64,000 nucleotides of DNA from Pseudomonas sp. RIT288 (GTDB lineage Bacteria; Pseudomonadota; Gammaproteobacteria; Pseudomonadales; Pseudomonadaceae): positions 434,001-498,000 of the forward strand of contig NZ_JFYN01000034.1 of NCBI RefSeq assembly GCF_000631985.1. Direction: 5' to 3'. A program made the position numbers and the translations under genes. Under the pieces are notes generated by a model. The model was not told the DNA's origin and did not search any database. It saw only the letters and a list, made by a program, of their open reading frames with translations. Shown in pieces: positions 33,511 to 43,165 of this stretch (position 1 is the first letter of the stretch; the number at the start of each line of letters is the position of its first letter).

Positions 33511-33550
33511 CAAACAAGCCCGCGGTCCAACAGGGCCGCGGGCTTGTTTG
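33511..33550. terminator. strong terminator-like hairpin
   Basis: A 15-bp perfect stem, CAAACAAGCCCGCGG / CCGCGGGCTTGTTTG, stands between the small gene and aguA. Its low AU tail makes direction uncertain; on the minus strand it follows the aguA stop by 65 bp. Confidence 0.7.
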
Positions 33551-33615
33551 CATGTATGGCAAGCTAATTGTTGCCCGGTCGATTTATGAATCAACTCAAG
33601 CTGTTACGTCTCAAC

Positions 33616-34722
33616 TCACTCTTTGTGCGGGGCTGGCTGCTGTTGAGTAAGGCAGTGGATATTGCCACCGCCCAGTAACAGTTCACGGCCCGGTACCATC
33701 ACCACTTCGTGCTGCGGAAACAACTTCTGCAGGATTTCCCGCGCAGGGGCATCCATCGGATCGTCGAAACTCGGCGCGATGATGCCGCCGTTGACGATCA
33801 GGAAGTTCACGTAGGATCCGGCCAGACGCACGGAAGGGTTGCGCTCCTGGGTACCGTCCACCGGATCGACACCGGCACACTCTTCTTCGGTCGCGTACAG
33901 CGGTCCCGGAATCGGCATCTTGTGCACCGTGAATGGGCGGCCCTTGGCGTCGGTGCTGCTTTGCAGCACGTTCATTGCGGCCTGGCAGCGCGGGTAGTTC
34001 GGATCCTGCGGATCGTCGGTCCACGCCAGCAGCACTTCGCCCGGACGCACGTAGCAGCAGAAGTTATCCACATGGCCGTCGGTTTCGTCGTTGAACAGGC
34101 CATCCGGCAGCCAGATGATCTTATCCACCGACAGATTGTCGCGAAGCACCGCTTCGATCTCTTCGCGGCCCAGATGCGGATTGCGGTTGTGGTTGAGCAG
34201 GCACTCTTCGGTGGTGATCAGCGTGCCCTCACCGTCGACGTGAATCGAGCCGCCTTCCAGCACAAAACCTTCGGTGCGATAACGCGGGCTGCGCTCGATT
34301 TCGAGGATCTTGCCGCCGACCTGCGAATCACGGTTCCACGGCGAATACAGACCGCCCTCAAAGCCGCCCCAAGAGTTGAAGTCCCAGTTCACACCGCGCA
34401 CTTCGCCACTGTTGTTGATGACGAACGTCGGGCCGGTATCACGCACCCAGGCGTCATCGCTGGACATCTCGACCACGCGGATATTCGGCAGGTCGAGGCG
34501 TGCGCGAGCGTTCTCATACTGACCGGCCGACACGGCAACCGTCACCGGTTCGAAACGGGCGATGGCCTTGGCCACTGCAACGTGCGCGGCCTGCGCCGGC
34601 TTGCCACCCAGGCGCCAGTTGTCTGGACGCTCAGGCCAGATCATCCAGGTCTGGGTCTGCGGCGCCCACTCGGCCGGCATGTAGAAGCCATCGTCACGCG
34701 GGGTACTTTTCAAAGTGGTCAT
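33616..34722 (-). CDS. aguA: agmatine deiminase
   Basis: The 368-residue enzyme converts agmatine to N-carbamoylputrescine and ammonia in the arginine decarboxylase route to putrescine. It begins TPRDDGFYMPAEWAPQTQTWMIWPERPDNWR, has DDAWVRDTGPTFVIN and NWDFNSWGGFEGGLY in the guanidine-binding core, HVDNFCCYVRPGEVLLAW with the catalytic His, and the nucleophile Cys in LGGGNIHCLTQQQP near the C-terminus. Length equals the Pseudomonas family length. The start has GGAG 9 nt upstream. The usual partner aguB is not in the window. Confidence 0.96.
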   Translation of the reverse strand: MTTLKSTPRDDGFYMPAEWAPQTQTWMIWPERPDNWRLGGKPAQAAHVAVAKAIARFEPVTVAVSAGQYENARARLDLPNIRVVEMSSDDAWVRDTGPTFVINNSGEVRGVNWDFNSWGGFEGGLYSPWNRDSQVGGKILEIERSPRYRTEGFVLEGGSIHVDGEGTLITTEECLLNHNRNPHLGREEIEAVLRDNLSVDKIIWLPDGLFNDETDGHVDNFCCYVRPGEVLLAWTDDPQDPNYPRCQAAMNVLQSSTDAKGRPFTVHKMPIPGPLYATEEECAGVDPVDGTQERNPSVRLAGSYVNFLIVNGGIIAPSFDDPMDAPAREILQKLFPQHEVVMVPGRELLLGGGNIHCLTQQQPAPHKE

Positions 34723-34860
34723 CGGATCAGGACTCCAGGGAACCGTCGAAGGGTTGCAAAGCAATGACGACTTTATAACCGATAAATATCGGCATTAAAA
34801 GCAAACAAACATCCAGACATCTAAAATCACAGTTCAATTATCGATATAAATCTGAATCGC

Positions 34861-34940
34861 TGTAGGAGCTGCCGCAGGCTGCGATCTTTTGATTTTGAAA
34901 AGCCAGATCAAAAGATCGCAGCGTGCGGCAGCTCCTACAG
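34861..34940. repeat. inverted REP pair
   Basis: TGTAGGAGCTGCCGCAGGCTG and its complement face each other, with AGATCAAAAGATCG between. It lies between aguA and the aminotransferase gene. Confidence 0.9.
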
Positions 34941-34950
34941 GGGTCTGATT

Positions 34951-37863
34951 TTAGAGGCCTTCCCCGAGCACGCGATCCAGCATGTCGACAAAGAAGTCGA
35001 CACTGCGCCGCGAGGTGACCATCGGCGGTTTGATCTTGAGAATGTTCAGGTCATCCCCGGTCGGTTGCATGAAGATTCCCAGCTCCCGCAGGCGATCGCA
35101 CAACAACGTGGTTTCCTCGGTGGCCGGCTCCAGCGTCTCGCGGTTGCGGATCAGCTCTACCCCCAGATAGAACCCGGAACCATGCACCGCGCCCACCAGC
35201 GGGTGTTTATCGATCAATGCCTCCAGGCGTGCCTTGAAATGCCCGCCAACCACCTTGGCGTTTTCCCAGAGCTTTTCTTCTTCCATCACATCCAGCACCG
35301 CCATACCGACCTGGCAGCTCACCGGACTGCCGCCGGCCGACGAGAAGAAATAGCCTTCAGCTTCCAGCGCCTCGGCGATTTCCCGCCGCGTGATGACGGC
35401 GCCGAGCGGCTGGCCGTTGCCCATGCCCTTGGCCATGGTGATGATGTCCGGCACCACGCCCTGTTCTTCGAAACCCCAGAAGAAGTGGCCCATGCGTCCG
35501 TAACCGACCTGTACTTCATCGGCGATGCACACCCCTCCCTGGGCACGCACCAGTGCGTAAACCTGTTTCAGATACGTTGGCGGTAGCGAGATACCACCGG
35601 CGTTGCCATACACCGGTTCACAGATGAAACCGGCCAATTGGCGCTGTTGTGCGGCGATATGCGCCAGTTGCGCTTCGACGCTGCGCACATAGTGCGGCGC
35701 AGAATCCAGGCCACGGAATTCACCGCGATAGATGTTCGGCGCGGTCACCGGGTGCACCCAGTCCGGGCGGCTTTCCAGCGCTCGCGGGTTGTCGGCAACC
35801 GACGTCGACACCGCATCGGCGCCGACCGTCCAGCCGTGATAAGCCTCAAGCACGCTGAGCATGTCGCAGCCGCCGCTGTAGGCCCACGCCAGACGAACCG
35901 CCAGGTCGTTGGCCTCGCTGCCACTGTTGACCAGAAACACCCGGTCCATGCCTTCCGGCGCCAGCTTCAGCAAGCGTTCAGAGAACTCCGCCACCGCCGC
36001 ATAGTTGAAACGTGAATTGGTGTTGAGCAGCGACCACTGCCGCGCTGCCACCTGCGCCATGCGCGGATGGCCATGACCGAGCACCGCGACGTTGTTGAGC
36101 ATGTCGAGGTAGGAGCGGCCCTGCATGTCGATCAGGTGATTACGCCAGCCACGCTCGATGCGCGGCGGATCGACGTAATAATGTTTTTGCGTGCGGGCGA
36201 AACTGGCGTCGCGCCGCTCAAGCAAGGTTTTGGCGTCCAGCTCCGGTTCGGCATCGCAGGCCAGCCCCAGCAGAGTGGCTGGCGATGGGCACAAGGCCTG
36301 CCAAGCTGCAGCGCGCGCGGGACTGCAGAACAGTGGCGCATCCAGTGATGCAACGCGGCTCAACTGCACAATCAACGGGCCGCTGACCGCACCCAGCACC
36401 TGACCTTTGACCAGCGCCGCGCCGCTGTGCAACGAGGCGTTCACGCCCCACAGGCTCACGCTGAGCTGTGGGCCGTCGAGTTGCAGCACTCCATCCGCCA
36501 CGTGATGCAGCACACCGGCAAACGGTGCTTCCACCGCCGCCCCCTGCGGTACGCGCAACTCAACGTGCAGCGGGAACGTCTCCGGTTCGACGGCACTGTC
36601 GGGACGCGTCTGCGACAAGCGATATTGCCCGTAACGACTCGCTGCCAGGCCATGCGCGGCAGCGGCTTCAGTCAGCAGCCGTTGATCGATGCCCTGCTGC
36701 TCCCAGTTGCCCGCCTCGAAATGCGGACTCAGGACGCCAAGATCGATCAGCGCGAACTCCCGCCCGACCAACTCCGGCAACAGCGGTGCAAAGCCTTCAC
36801 TACCGATGGCTGGCAGGGGCTGGCCGACCGCCGTGAGGATCGCCGCTTCCATCAGCGCCAGCGGTACAGAAGTGGCCACGTGGAAAATTTCCCATTCGTG
36901 GCCAAGGTTGTCGCGGCTGTAGGTGTTGCCCGGATCGATGCTGACCTGCTGCTCGCCACTGAGTACCAGCACCGCCGCCCGCGCCACGATCAACGGCCAC
37001 AACGCCAGCAACTCCTCATGTTGCAGCGGATTGACTGCGTGATAGGCCTGCACCGCCGGCAGAATCACAAACGGATCACCGCCGGCATGGTGCAGCAGCG
37101 CCGCGCACGTCACCGACAGATCGGTGATGCGCCAGGTGCGCACCAGATCACCGAAGTCGATCACACCCTGCAATTGCCAATGACGCTTGGCATCGCGTTG
37201 CCAGACAGCGTTATCGTCAGTGATGTCCATGTGGATCGCCTGCACCGGCAGCTTGTCCTGCAACGGCTGCAAGCGACGTTCGGCCTGTTCGGCGGCGGCA
37301 GCGATCAGGGCACGCTGGCGTTCATCCTTGATCACCGGCAGCAGGTGGTTGATCAGCGCACTGGCGTGGCGCGCGTCCCATTGCAGCGCACGCTCGAGAC
37401 CCGGATGATCGAAGCTGGCCAGCGCCAGATCCATCTCGCCACACAACTGACCGAACCCGGCCACCACGTCATGCCCCAAATGCTCAAGATGGGTCAGCGG
37501 CTGGCCTTCGATGTACTCCAGCAGCCGCACGTGCACCGGCTCGCCGTTGGCCTGCAGCGATAACAGGTCCTCGCCGTTATTGGCCGAGATCACCTTGGGT
37601 ACGTGCACCGACGAATGCTCGGCGAGGTACTTGAGGCCCGCATGTTGGGCCTGCAACTCCACCAGCGCGTAATCACCCCGGCAGATTTTCAGGACAAAGC
37701 GCCCACGTTCACTGTCGACCCGATAATTGAGGTCTTGCTGACTGCCCAGCGCCTGTAGCGTGCCGCTGAGCCCGTAATGCTCGGCCAACCACTGTCGGGC
37801 CTGCGCCTGGGAGACCTGCGGGCTGGGCAAACTGGCGCGATGAATCAACGTGGCGAGCGGCAT
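34951..37863 (-). CDS. APH-like kinase / class III aminotransferase fusion
   Basis: The 970-residue protein has three parts. Residues 1-350 form an aminoglycoside-phosphotransferase-like kinase with catalytic loop AIHMDITDDN (209-218) and metal motif IDFGD (235-239). Residues about 410-545 form a middle beta-rich domain. Residues 560-970 form a PLP-dependent class III aminotransferase with DEVQVGYGR and the PLP Lys812 in MAKGMGNG. In mammals, separate AGPHD1 (hydroxylysine kinase) and AGXT2L2 (5-phosphohydroxylysine phospholyase) catalyse successive steps, so phosphorylation followed by lyase or transaminase chemistry on an amino alcohol or hydroxyamino acid is plausible. AGGGG precedes the ATG. 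Confidence 0.88.
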   Translation of the reverse strand: MPLATLIHRASLPSPQVSQAQARQWLAEHYGLSGTLQALGSQQDLNYRVDSERGRFVLKICRGDYALVELQAQHAGLKYLAEHSSVHVPKVISANNGEDLLSLQANGEPVHVRLLEYIEGQPLTHLEHLGHDVVAGFGQLCGEMDLALASFDHPGLERALQWDARHASALINHLLPVIKDERQRALIAAAAEQAERRLQPLQDKLPVQAIHMDITDDNAVWQRDAKRHWQLQGVIDFGDLVRTWRITDLSVTCAALLHHAGGDPFVILPAVQAYHAVNPLQHEELLALWPLIVARAAVLVLSGEQQVSIDPGNTYSRDNLGHEWEIFHVATSVPLALMEAAILTAVGQPLPAIGSEGFAPLLPELVGREFALIDLGVLSPHFEAGNWEQQGIDQRLLTEAAAAHGLAASRYGQYRLSQTRPDSAVEPETFPLHVELRVPQGAAVEAPFAGVLHHVADGVLQLDGPQLSVSLWGVNASLHSGAALVKGQVLGAVSGPLIVQLSRVASLDAPLFCSPARAAAWQALCPSPATLLGLACDAEPELDAKTLLERRDASFARTQKHYYVDPPRIERGWRNHLIDMQGRSYLDMLNNVAVLGHGHPRMAQVAARQWSLLNTNSRFNYAAVAEFSERLLKLAPEGMDRVFLVNSGSEANDLAVRLAWAYSGGCDMLSVLEAYHGWTVGADAVSTSVADNPRALESRPDWVHPVTAPNIYRGEFRGLDSAPHYVRSVEAQLAHIAAQQRQLAGFICEPVYGNAGGISLPPTYLKQVYALVRAQGGVCIADEVQVGYGRMGHFFWGFEEQGVVPDIITMAKGMGNGQPLGAVITRREIAEALEAEGYFFSSAGGSPVSCQVGMAVLDVMEEEKLWENAKVVGGHFKARLEALIDKHPLVGAVHGSGFYLGVELIRNRETLEPATEETTLLCDRLRELGIFMQPTGDDLNILKIKPPMVTSRRSVDFFVDMLDRVLGEGL

Positions 37864-38009
37864 GGAACGACCCCTGAAATTTTATTAGGCGCCTATATCG
37901 CCATTGCTGCAGTCGATGCGCAACCCCCGACCGGCGATATTCAAGTGCTCGCATCCGCTAGCGTTTTGCGCAAGAATGTCGGCCATTCACACCTATCTGG
38001 AAAAACCTC

Positions 38010-38555
38010 ATGAATGTAATCACCACCGATCTGCCCGGTGTTCTGATCATCGAACCCAAGGTATTTGGTGACGAGCGCGGCTTCTTCTACGAGAGTTTCA
38101 ACGCCAAGGCATTCCAGGATGCAACCGGTCTGGACACTCAATTCGTTCAAGACAACCATTCGCGCTCGCAGAAAGGCGTGCTGCGCGGTTTGCATTACCA
38201 GCTGCAGAATACCCAGGGCAAACTGGTCCGGGTAACGGTCGGTGAAGTGCTTGATGTGGCCGTGGACATCCGTCGCAGCTCGCCGCACTTCGGCAAGTGG
38301 GTCGCCGTGCGACTGTCGGCTGAAAACCACCGTCAATTGTGGGTTCCGGAAGGCTTTGCCCACGGTTTCGTGGTGCTGAGCGAGTTCGCCGAATTCCTCT
38401 ACAAGACCACCAACTACTACGATCCGTCGTCCGAGCGCAGCATTCGCTGGGACGACCCTGCTCTGGGCATCGACTGGCAACTGGACGAAGCGCCGAAGCT
38501 GTCGGCCAAGGATCAGGCCGGTGCGCTGCTCAAGGACGCTGACGTCTTCGCCTGA
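38010..38555 (+). CDS. rmlC: dTDP-4-dehydrorhamnose 3,5-epimerase
   Basis: The 181-residue cupin epimerase makes dTDP-4-keto-L-rhamnose for LPS or other glycans. Family landmarks: VFGDERGFFYESFN, the active-site QKGVLRGLHYQ (Arg59, His62), GKLVRVTVGEVLDVAVDIR with the catalytic Asp, and WVPEGFAHGFVVLSE. The C-terminal RSIRWDDPALGIDW is also typical. The other rml genes are not in this window, so here it stands alone upstream of dctB. Confidence 0.96.
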   Translation: MNVITTDLPGVLIIEPKVFGDERGFFYESFNAKAFQDATGLDTQFVQDNHSRSQKGVLRGLHYQLQNTQGKLVRVTVGEVLDVAVDIRRSSPHFGKWVAVRLSAENHRQLWVPEGFAHGFVVLSEFAEFLYKTTNYYDPSSERSIRWDDPALGIDWQLDEAPKLSAKDQAGALLKDADVFA

Positions 38556-38566
38556 GCCTAGGCATA

Positions 38567-38590
38567 ATGCGCCTGTTCACTCAGGCGCAT
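38567..38590 (+). other. hairpin just upstream of dctB
   Basis: ATGCGCCTG / CAGGCGCAT is a 9-bp perfect stem with a 6-nt loop, ending 7 nt before the dctB ATG. No T tract. It may affect dctB translation or end rmlC mRNA. Confidence 0.55.
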
Positions 38591-38597
38591 CCGGCTC

Positions 38598-40406
38598 ATG
38601 AAACCTACCCTTCCCCGCAGACCCCGCTGGCGCAGCCTCGCCCTGCTGGCCCTGTGTCTTGCGCCGCTGCTATGGCCGCTTGAGCATCTGGCCGAGCGCT
38701 ATTACCGCAGTGAACTGGCCGGACAAAACCGCCAGACCCTCGATCTCTACGTCGCCAACCTGCTGGGCACCCTGCACCGCTACGAAGTATTGCCGCAGAT
38801 TCTCGGCGATTTGCCGGCCCTGCGCGCCGTGCTCGGGGCACCGGACGACGGCGTCACCCAAGGCAACGCCAACCGCCTGCTGAAAAACATCGCGGCGCAG
38901 ACCGGCGCCGAAGTCATGTACCTGATGGACACCAGCGGCCAGACTCTGGCGGCGTCAAACTGGGACAAACATGACAGCTTCGTCGGGCGCAATTTCGCTT
39001 TCCGTCCGTATTTCAGCGAAGCCATGGCCGGACGTCTGGGCCGCTTCTTCGGCCTCGGCACTACTTCGGCCAAACGCGGTTATTTCTTCGCCGCGGCGGT
39101 GCGCAACGGCGAAAAAATCATCGGCGTGCTGGTGATCAAAGTCGATCTCGACCACACCGAAAGCCTGTGGGGCAAAACCCCGGAACAACTGTTGGTGACC
39201 GACCACAACGGCGTGGTGATTCTCACCTCGCGCCCGGAGTGGCGCTTTCGCTCGACCCGTATCTTGAGCGACACCGAGCGCTCGGCGATCACCGCCATCC
39301 TGCCCTATCCGACCCGCGAGCCGCGTCCGCTGAACCTCAGCGACAGCGCCTGGCTGACCCAAACCGTCAATATCGCCGAAACCGGCTGGAGCGTCAGTAT
39401 TCTTGCCCCGCGCACGCTGATCGACCGCCCAGTGCGCACCGTGGTGGCGATCGGCGGCGCCACGCTGTTGGTGGTGATGCTGTTGCTTGGGCTGATGATG
39501 CAGCGCCGTCGGCATTACCTGGAACGCATCGCCTTCGAGGCCAAGGCCCGTCGTGAACTGGAAGGTCGGGTGGCCGAGCGGACCAGTGATCTGGAAGGCC
39601 TCAACCGCCGCCTCAAGCAGGAAGTGCTGGAGCGCGAACAGGCTCAGCAGGAACTGGTGCGCGCCCAGGACGATCTGGTCCAGGCCGGTAAACTCTCGGC
39701 GCTGGGCACGATGTCGGCGAGTATCAGCCACGAACTCAATCAGCCGCTGGCGGCGATTCGCAGTTACGCGGAAAACGCCGAAGTGCTGCTCGATCATCAA
39801 CGCACCGACGATGCTCGCGGCAACCTGAAATTGATCAGCGAACTGACCGGGCGCATGGCCTCGATCATCGCCCACCTGCGTGCCTTCGCCCGCCGCGACC
39901 GCCATGCTCCGGAAAGCGTGGCCCTGCAACCGGCGCTGGATGATGCATTGGCATTGCTGGCCAAACGGCGCCGCAGCATGGAAGTCGAGCTGATCCGCGA
40001 CCTGCCCGCCGCCACGCTGTGGGTCGAGGCCGGGGAAACCCGTCTGCGTCAGGTGCTCGGCAACCTGCTGGCCAACGCCCTCGATGCGCTGACCGAAAAA
40101 GGCCCGCCGCGCAAACTGTGGCTGAGTGCCGAATCCACCGCCGAGGGCGTCAATCTGTACATTCGCGACAACGGCCCGGGCTTTTGCATGGAAGCCCTCG
40201 GCCGCGCCAGCGAGCCCTTCTACACCACCAAGACCCGCACTCAGGGCCTTGGCCTGGGGCTGGCGATCTGTGAAACCCTGATGCGCGCCTTCGGGGGTGA
40301 ACTGTCGTTCGCCAACCACAAGCAAGGTGGCGCCTTGATCACCCTGCGGCTGCGTGCCGGCGCGCCCGGGGTCAGCCTGCAACCGTCCGAGGATCGAAGT
40401 GCATGA
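38598..40406 (+). CDS. dctB: C4-dicarboxylate sensor histidine kinase DctB
   Basis: The 602-residue sensor kinase has two transmembrane helices (about residues 13-28 and 283-300) around a periplasmic Cache/PAS-type ligand domain. A coiled coil (320-370) follows, then the phosphoacceptor His378 (MSASISHELNQPLAAIRSYAENAE). The ATPase domain has NLLANALDAL, DNGPGF and GLGLGLAICE. It should autophosphorylate in response to succinate, fumarate or malate and signal to DctD. The 4-bp overlap with dctD and the neighbouring rmlC agree with dctBD of Pseudomonas. The dctP/Q/M transporter genes are not in the window. Confidence 0.92.
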   Translation: MKPTLPRRPRWRSLALLALCLAPLLWPLEHLAERYYRSELAGQNRQTLDLYVANLLGTLHRYEVLPQILGDLPALRAVLGAPDDGVTQGNANRLLKNIAAQTGAEVMYLMDTSGQTLAASNWDKHDSFVGRNFAFRPYFSEAMAGRLGRFFGLGTTSAKRGYFFAAAVRNGEKIIGVLVIKVDLDHTESLWGKTPEQLLVTDHNGVVILTSRPEWRFRSTRILSDTERSAITAILPYPTREPRPLNLSDSAWLTQTVNIAETGWSVSILAPRTLIDRPVRTVVAIGGATLLVVMLLLGLMMQRRRHYLERIAFEAKARRELEGRVAERTSDLEGLNRRLKQEVLEREQAQQELVRAQDDLVQAGKLSALGTMSASISHELNQPLAAIRSYAENAEVLLDHQRTDDARGNLKLISELTGRMASIIAHLRAFARRDRHAPESVALQPALDDALALLAKRRRSMEVELIRDLPAATLWVEAGETRLRQVLGNLLANALDALTEKGPPRKLWLSAESTAEGVNLYIRDNGPGFCMEALGRASEPFYTTKTRTQGLGLGLAICETLMRAFGGELSFANHKQGGALITLRLRAGAPGVSLQPSEDRSA

Positions 40407-41785
40407 CCATCGACAATCGCATTGAGGTGGTGTTGATCGATGACGATCCGCACCTGCGTCAGGCCCTCGGCCAGACCCTGGACCTGGCCGGGCTGAAAAT
40501 CCTCCCGCTGTCCGAAGCCAAAGGTCTGGCCGGGCAACTGGAGCGTGACTGGCCCGGCGTGGTGGTCAGCGACATCCGCATGCCGGGCATGGACGGCCTG
40601 GAACTGTTGAGCGAATTGCACGCTCAGGATCCGGAGCTGCCGGTGCTGCTGATCACTGGTCACGGTGACGTGCCGCTGGCGGTGCAGGCGATGCGTGCCG
40701 GCGCCTATGACTTTCTGGAAAAACCGTTCGCCAGTGACGCGCTGCTCGACAGCGTGCGCCGCGCCCTGGCCCTGCGCCGACTGGTGCTGGACAACCGCAG
40801 CCTGCGCCTCGCCCTGAGCGATCGCAACGAACTGAGCGCACGCCTGGTCGGCCATTCGGCGCCGATGCTGCGCCTGCGCGAGCAGATCGGCGCGCTGGCG
40901 GCGACCAAGGCCGACGTGTTGATCCTCGGAGAGACCGGCGCAGGCAAGGAAGTCGTGGCCCGTGCGCTGCACGACTTGTCGAGCCGGCGCAACGGCCCGT
41001 TCGTGGCGATCAACGCCGGGGCACTGGCCGAATCCGTGGTCGAAAGCGAGCTGTTCGGGCATGAGCCGGGCGCGTTCACTGGCGCCCAGAAACGCCGGAT
41101 CGGCAAGTTCGAGTTCGCCAACGGCGGTACGCTGTTCCTCGACGAAATCGAAAGCATGAGCATGGACGTGCAGGTGAAATTGCTGCGCATGCTGCAAGAG
41201 CGTGTGGTCGAACGTCTGGGTGGCAATCAGTTGATCCCGCTGGACATCCGCGTCATCGCCGCGACCAAGGAAGACTTGCGTCAGGCCGCTGATCAAGGGC
41301 GCTTCCGCGCTGACTTGTACTACCGCCTGAACGTCGCCCCATTGCGCATTCCGCCGCTGCGCGAACGCGGCGAAGATGCGCTGGTGCTGTTCCAGCACTA
41401 CGCCGATGAAGCCAGTGCCCGGCATGGCTTGCCGCCCCACGAACTGCAACCGGCGCAACGCGCCTTGCTGTTGCGCCACACCTGGCCGGGCAACGTGCGC
41501 GAACTGCAGAACGCTGCCGAGCGTTTCGCCCTCGGTCTGGAACTGGCGCTGGATAACAGTGGAGGCGAAGGCGGCACCACCGTGGAAGTCATCAGTGGCG
41601 GGCTCAGCGAGCAGGTGGAAAACTTCGAGAAGTCGTTGATTGCCGCTGAGCTGGCGCGCCCCCACAGTTCGGTGCGCAGCCTCGCCGAAGCCCTGGGAAT
41701 TCCGCGCAAGACCCTGCACGACAAACTGCGCAAGCACGGCTTGAATTTCGCCGACAGTGGCGCCCATGGAGATGAAGCCGAATGA
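40403..41785 (+). CDS. dctD: sigma-54-dependent response regulator DctD
   Basis: The 460-residue NtrC-family activator has a receiver domain (phosphoacceptor Asp57 in VVVSDIRMPGMDG, Lys107), and an AAA+ domain with Walker A GETGAGKE (176-183), the sigma-54-contact loop GAFTGA (223-228) and Walker B GGTLFLDEIE. A Fis-type HTH (SVRSLAEALGIPRKTLHDKLRKHGL) is at the C-terminus. It is the expected partner of DctB and should activate a dicarboxylate transporter from a -24/-12 promoter. It overlaps dctB and the downstream thioesterase gene, each by ATGA. Confidence 0.94.
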   Translation: MTIDNRIEVVLIDDDPHLRQALGQTLDLAGLKILPLSEAKGLAGQLERDWPGVVVSDIRMPGMDGLELLSELHAQDPELPVLLITGHGDVPLAVQAMRAGAYDFLEKPFASDALLDSVRRALALRRLVLDNRSLRLALSDRNELSARLVGHSAPMLRLREQIGALAATKADVLILGETGAGKEVVARALHDLSSRRNGPFVAINAGALAESVVESELFGHEPGAFTGAQKRRIGKFEFANGGTLFLDEIESMSMDVQVKLLRMLQERVVERLGGNQLIPLDIRVIAATKEDLRQAADQGRFRADLYYRLNVAPLRIPPLRERGEDALVLFQHYADEASARHGLPPHELQPAQRALLLRHTWPGNVRELQNAAERFALGLELALDNSGGEGGTTVEVISGGLSEQVENFEKSLIAAELARPHSSVRSLAEALGIPRKTLHDKLRKHGLNFADSGAHGDEAE

Positions 41786-42237
41786 GCCGCGACAGCCGCT
41801 ATCTGGAATCGGTGCTGCATCACGACATTCCCCTGACCCGCGAGATGGGCCTCAAGGTCCTCGCCTGGCACGAGCAGCAGTTGAGTCTGCACTTGCCGCT
41901 CGAGCCGAACGTCAATCACAAGAGCACCATGTTCGGCGGCAGTCTCTACTGCGGCGCAGTGCTGGCGGGTTGGGGCTGGCTGCATCTGCGCCTGAAGGAA
42001 GAAGGCATCGAAGACGGGCACATCGTGATTCAGGAAGGCCAGATCAGCTATCCGCTGCCTGTGACCGGGGATGCCAGAGCAATCTGTCCGGCACCGGAAG
42101 TGGCGGTCTGGAAGAAGTTTCTGGCGATGTATCAGCGTTATGGGCGGGCACGGTTGACGCTCACTACGCGGATCGTCAACGCCGGGAGTGATGAAGATGC
42201 TGTGACGTTCAGCGGGCAATACGTTCTGCACCGCTGA
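41782..42237 (+). CDS. YiiD-C-type hotdog thioesterase
   Basis: The 151-residue protein has the layout of YiiD C-terminal (thioesterase-like) domains: IPLTREMGLKVLAWHEQQLSLHLPLEPNVNHKSTMFGGSLYCGAVLAGWGWLHLRL, with the N-x-N-H-K-S-T-M-F-G-G core. It probably hydrolyses acyl thioesters. The start overlaps dctD (ATGA), so it is co-transcribed and coupled, though a link to dicarboxylate uptake is not obvious. Confidence 0.85.
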   Translation: MSRDSRYLESVLHHDIPLTREMGLKVLAWHEQQLSLHLPLEPNVNHKSTMFGGSLYCGAVLAGWGWLHLRLKEEGIEDGHIVIQEGQISYPLPVTGDARAICPAPEVAVWKKFLAMYQRYGRARLTLTTRIVNAGSDEDAVTFSGQYVLHR

Positions 42238-42241
42238 AGCA

Positions 42242-42321
42242 GAAGATCGCAGCCTTCGGCAGCTCCTACAGGGAGATACGAAATCCTCTGTAGGAGCTGC
42301 CGCAGGCTGCGATCTTTTGAT
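42242..42321. repeat. inverted REP pair
   Basis: Two copies of the GATCGCAGCC..GGCAGCTCCTACAG type face outward around GGAGATACGAAATCCT, between the thioesterase and the convergent cysQ gene. Confidence 0.9.
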
Positions 42322-42322
42322 C

Positions 42323-43165
42323 TCAGGAGCGAGCCAGCTCCAACAGTCTTGAACGCCAAGCCGCTTTCGCCGGCAGCGCCAGAAAGAACGCATTGAGCAG
42401 CGATTCCCGCGCCGGATAACAGAACGCTTCGCCCTGCAGATCCAGCACCTCGCCGCCGGCACCTTCGAGTACGCCCTGCGCGGCCGCGGTATCCCACTGC
42501 GAAGTCGGCGCCAATCGTGGATAGCAATCCGCTGCCCCTTCAGCCAACAGACAAAACTTCAGCGAACTGCCGATATTCGCCAGTTGCAACTCACCCAGGC
42601 TGGCGCTCAAACCGGCGAGCAGACGCTCTTGCTCCGGGCTGGAGTGCCGACGGCTCGCCACCACGGTGAACGCTTCACCGGGGGCCGGCACATCACGCAC
42701 CTGAATCGTCACCGGCGAACCACCTTTGTCCCCACGCCACGCGCCGAGACCGGCTCCGCCGACATAGAAGCGGCCATTGGTCGGCATCGACACCACGCCA
42801 AACACCACCCGACCGTTTTCGATCAGGGCGATGTTGACGGTGAACTCTTCACTGCCGCTGATGAACTCCTTGGTGCCATCCAGCGGGTCCACCAACCACC
42901 AGCGCTGCCACCCGGCGCGCACGCTCTGCGGGATGTTGGCGTCTTCCTCGGACAGAATCGGAATACTGGAGTCCAGCGCGGTCAGCCCGGCGACAATCAC
43001 GTGATGCGCGGCCATGTCTGCTGCGGTCACTGGTGAATCATCGGACTTGGCGGTGACCTCCACGCCAGAACGCCAAAACGGCAGGATCGCCTCGCCAGCC
43101 CGCAATGCCAGCTCAACCACTGGCGCCATCAAAGGATGGGAAAAATTCATCGACATCTCACTCAT
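42323..43165 (-). CDS. cysQ: 3'(2'),5'-bisphosphate nucleotidase CysQ
   Basis: The 280-residue inositol-monophosphatase-fold enzyme removes the 3' phosphate from PAP during sulfate assimilation. The metal motifs are present: SEEDAN, WWLVDPLDGTKEF and TSQWDTAAAQGVLEGAGG. VMxSRRHSS-like VVASRRHSSPEQE is typical of CysQ. It overlaps the nudE stop (ATGA); ATGs four and six codons on are alternatives. Confidence 0.95.
   Translation of the reverse strand: MSEMSMNFSHPLMAPVVELALRAGEAILPFWRSGVEVTAKSDDSPVTAADMAAHHVIVAGLTALDSSIPILSEEDANIPQSVRAGWQRWWLVDPLDGTKEFISGSEEFTVNIALIENGRVVFGVVSMPTNGRFYVGGAGLGAWRGDKGGSPVTIQVRDVPAPGEAFTVVASRRHSSPEQERLLAGLSASLGELQLANIGSSLKFCLLAEGAADCYPRLAPTSQWDTAAAQGVLEGAGGEVLDLQGEAFCYPARESLLNAFFLALPAKAAWRSRLLELARS

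Noticed and set aside
38955..41767. long minus-strand open frames over dctB and dctD
   Set aside because: Shadows of the two regulators, which have complete motifs on the plus strand.
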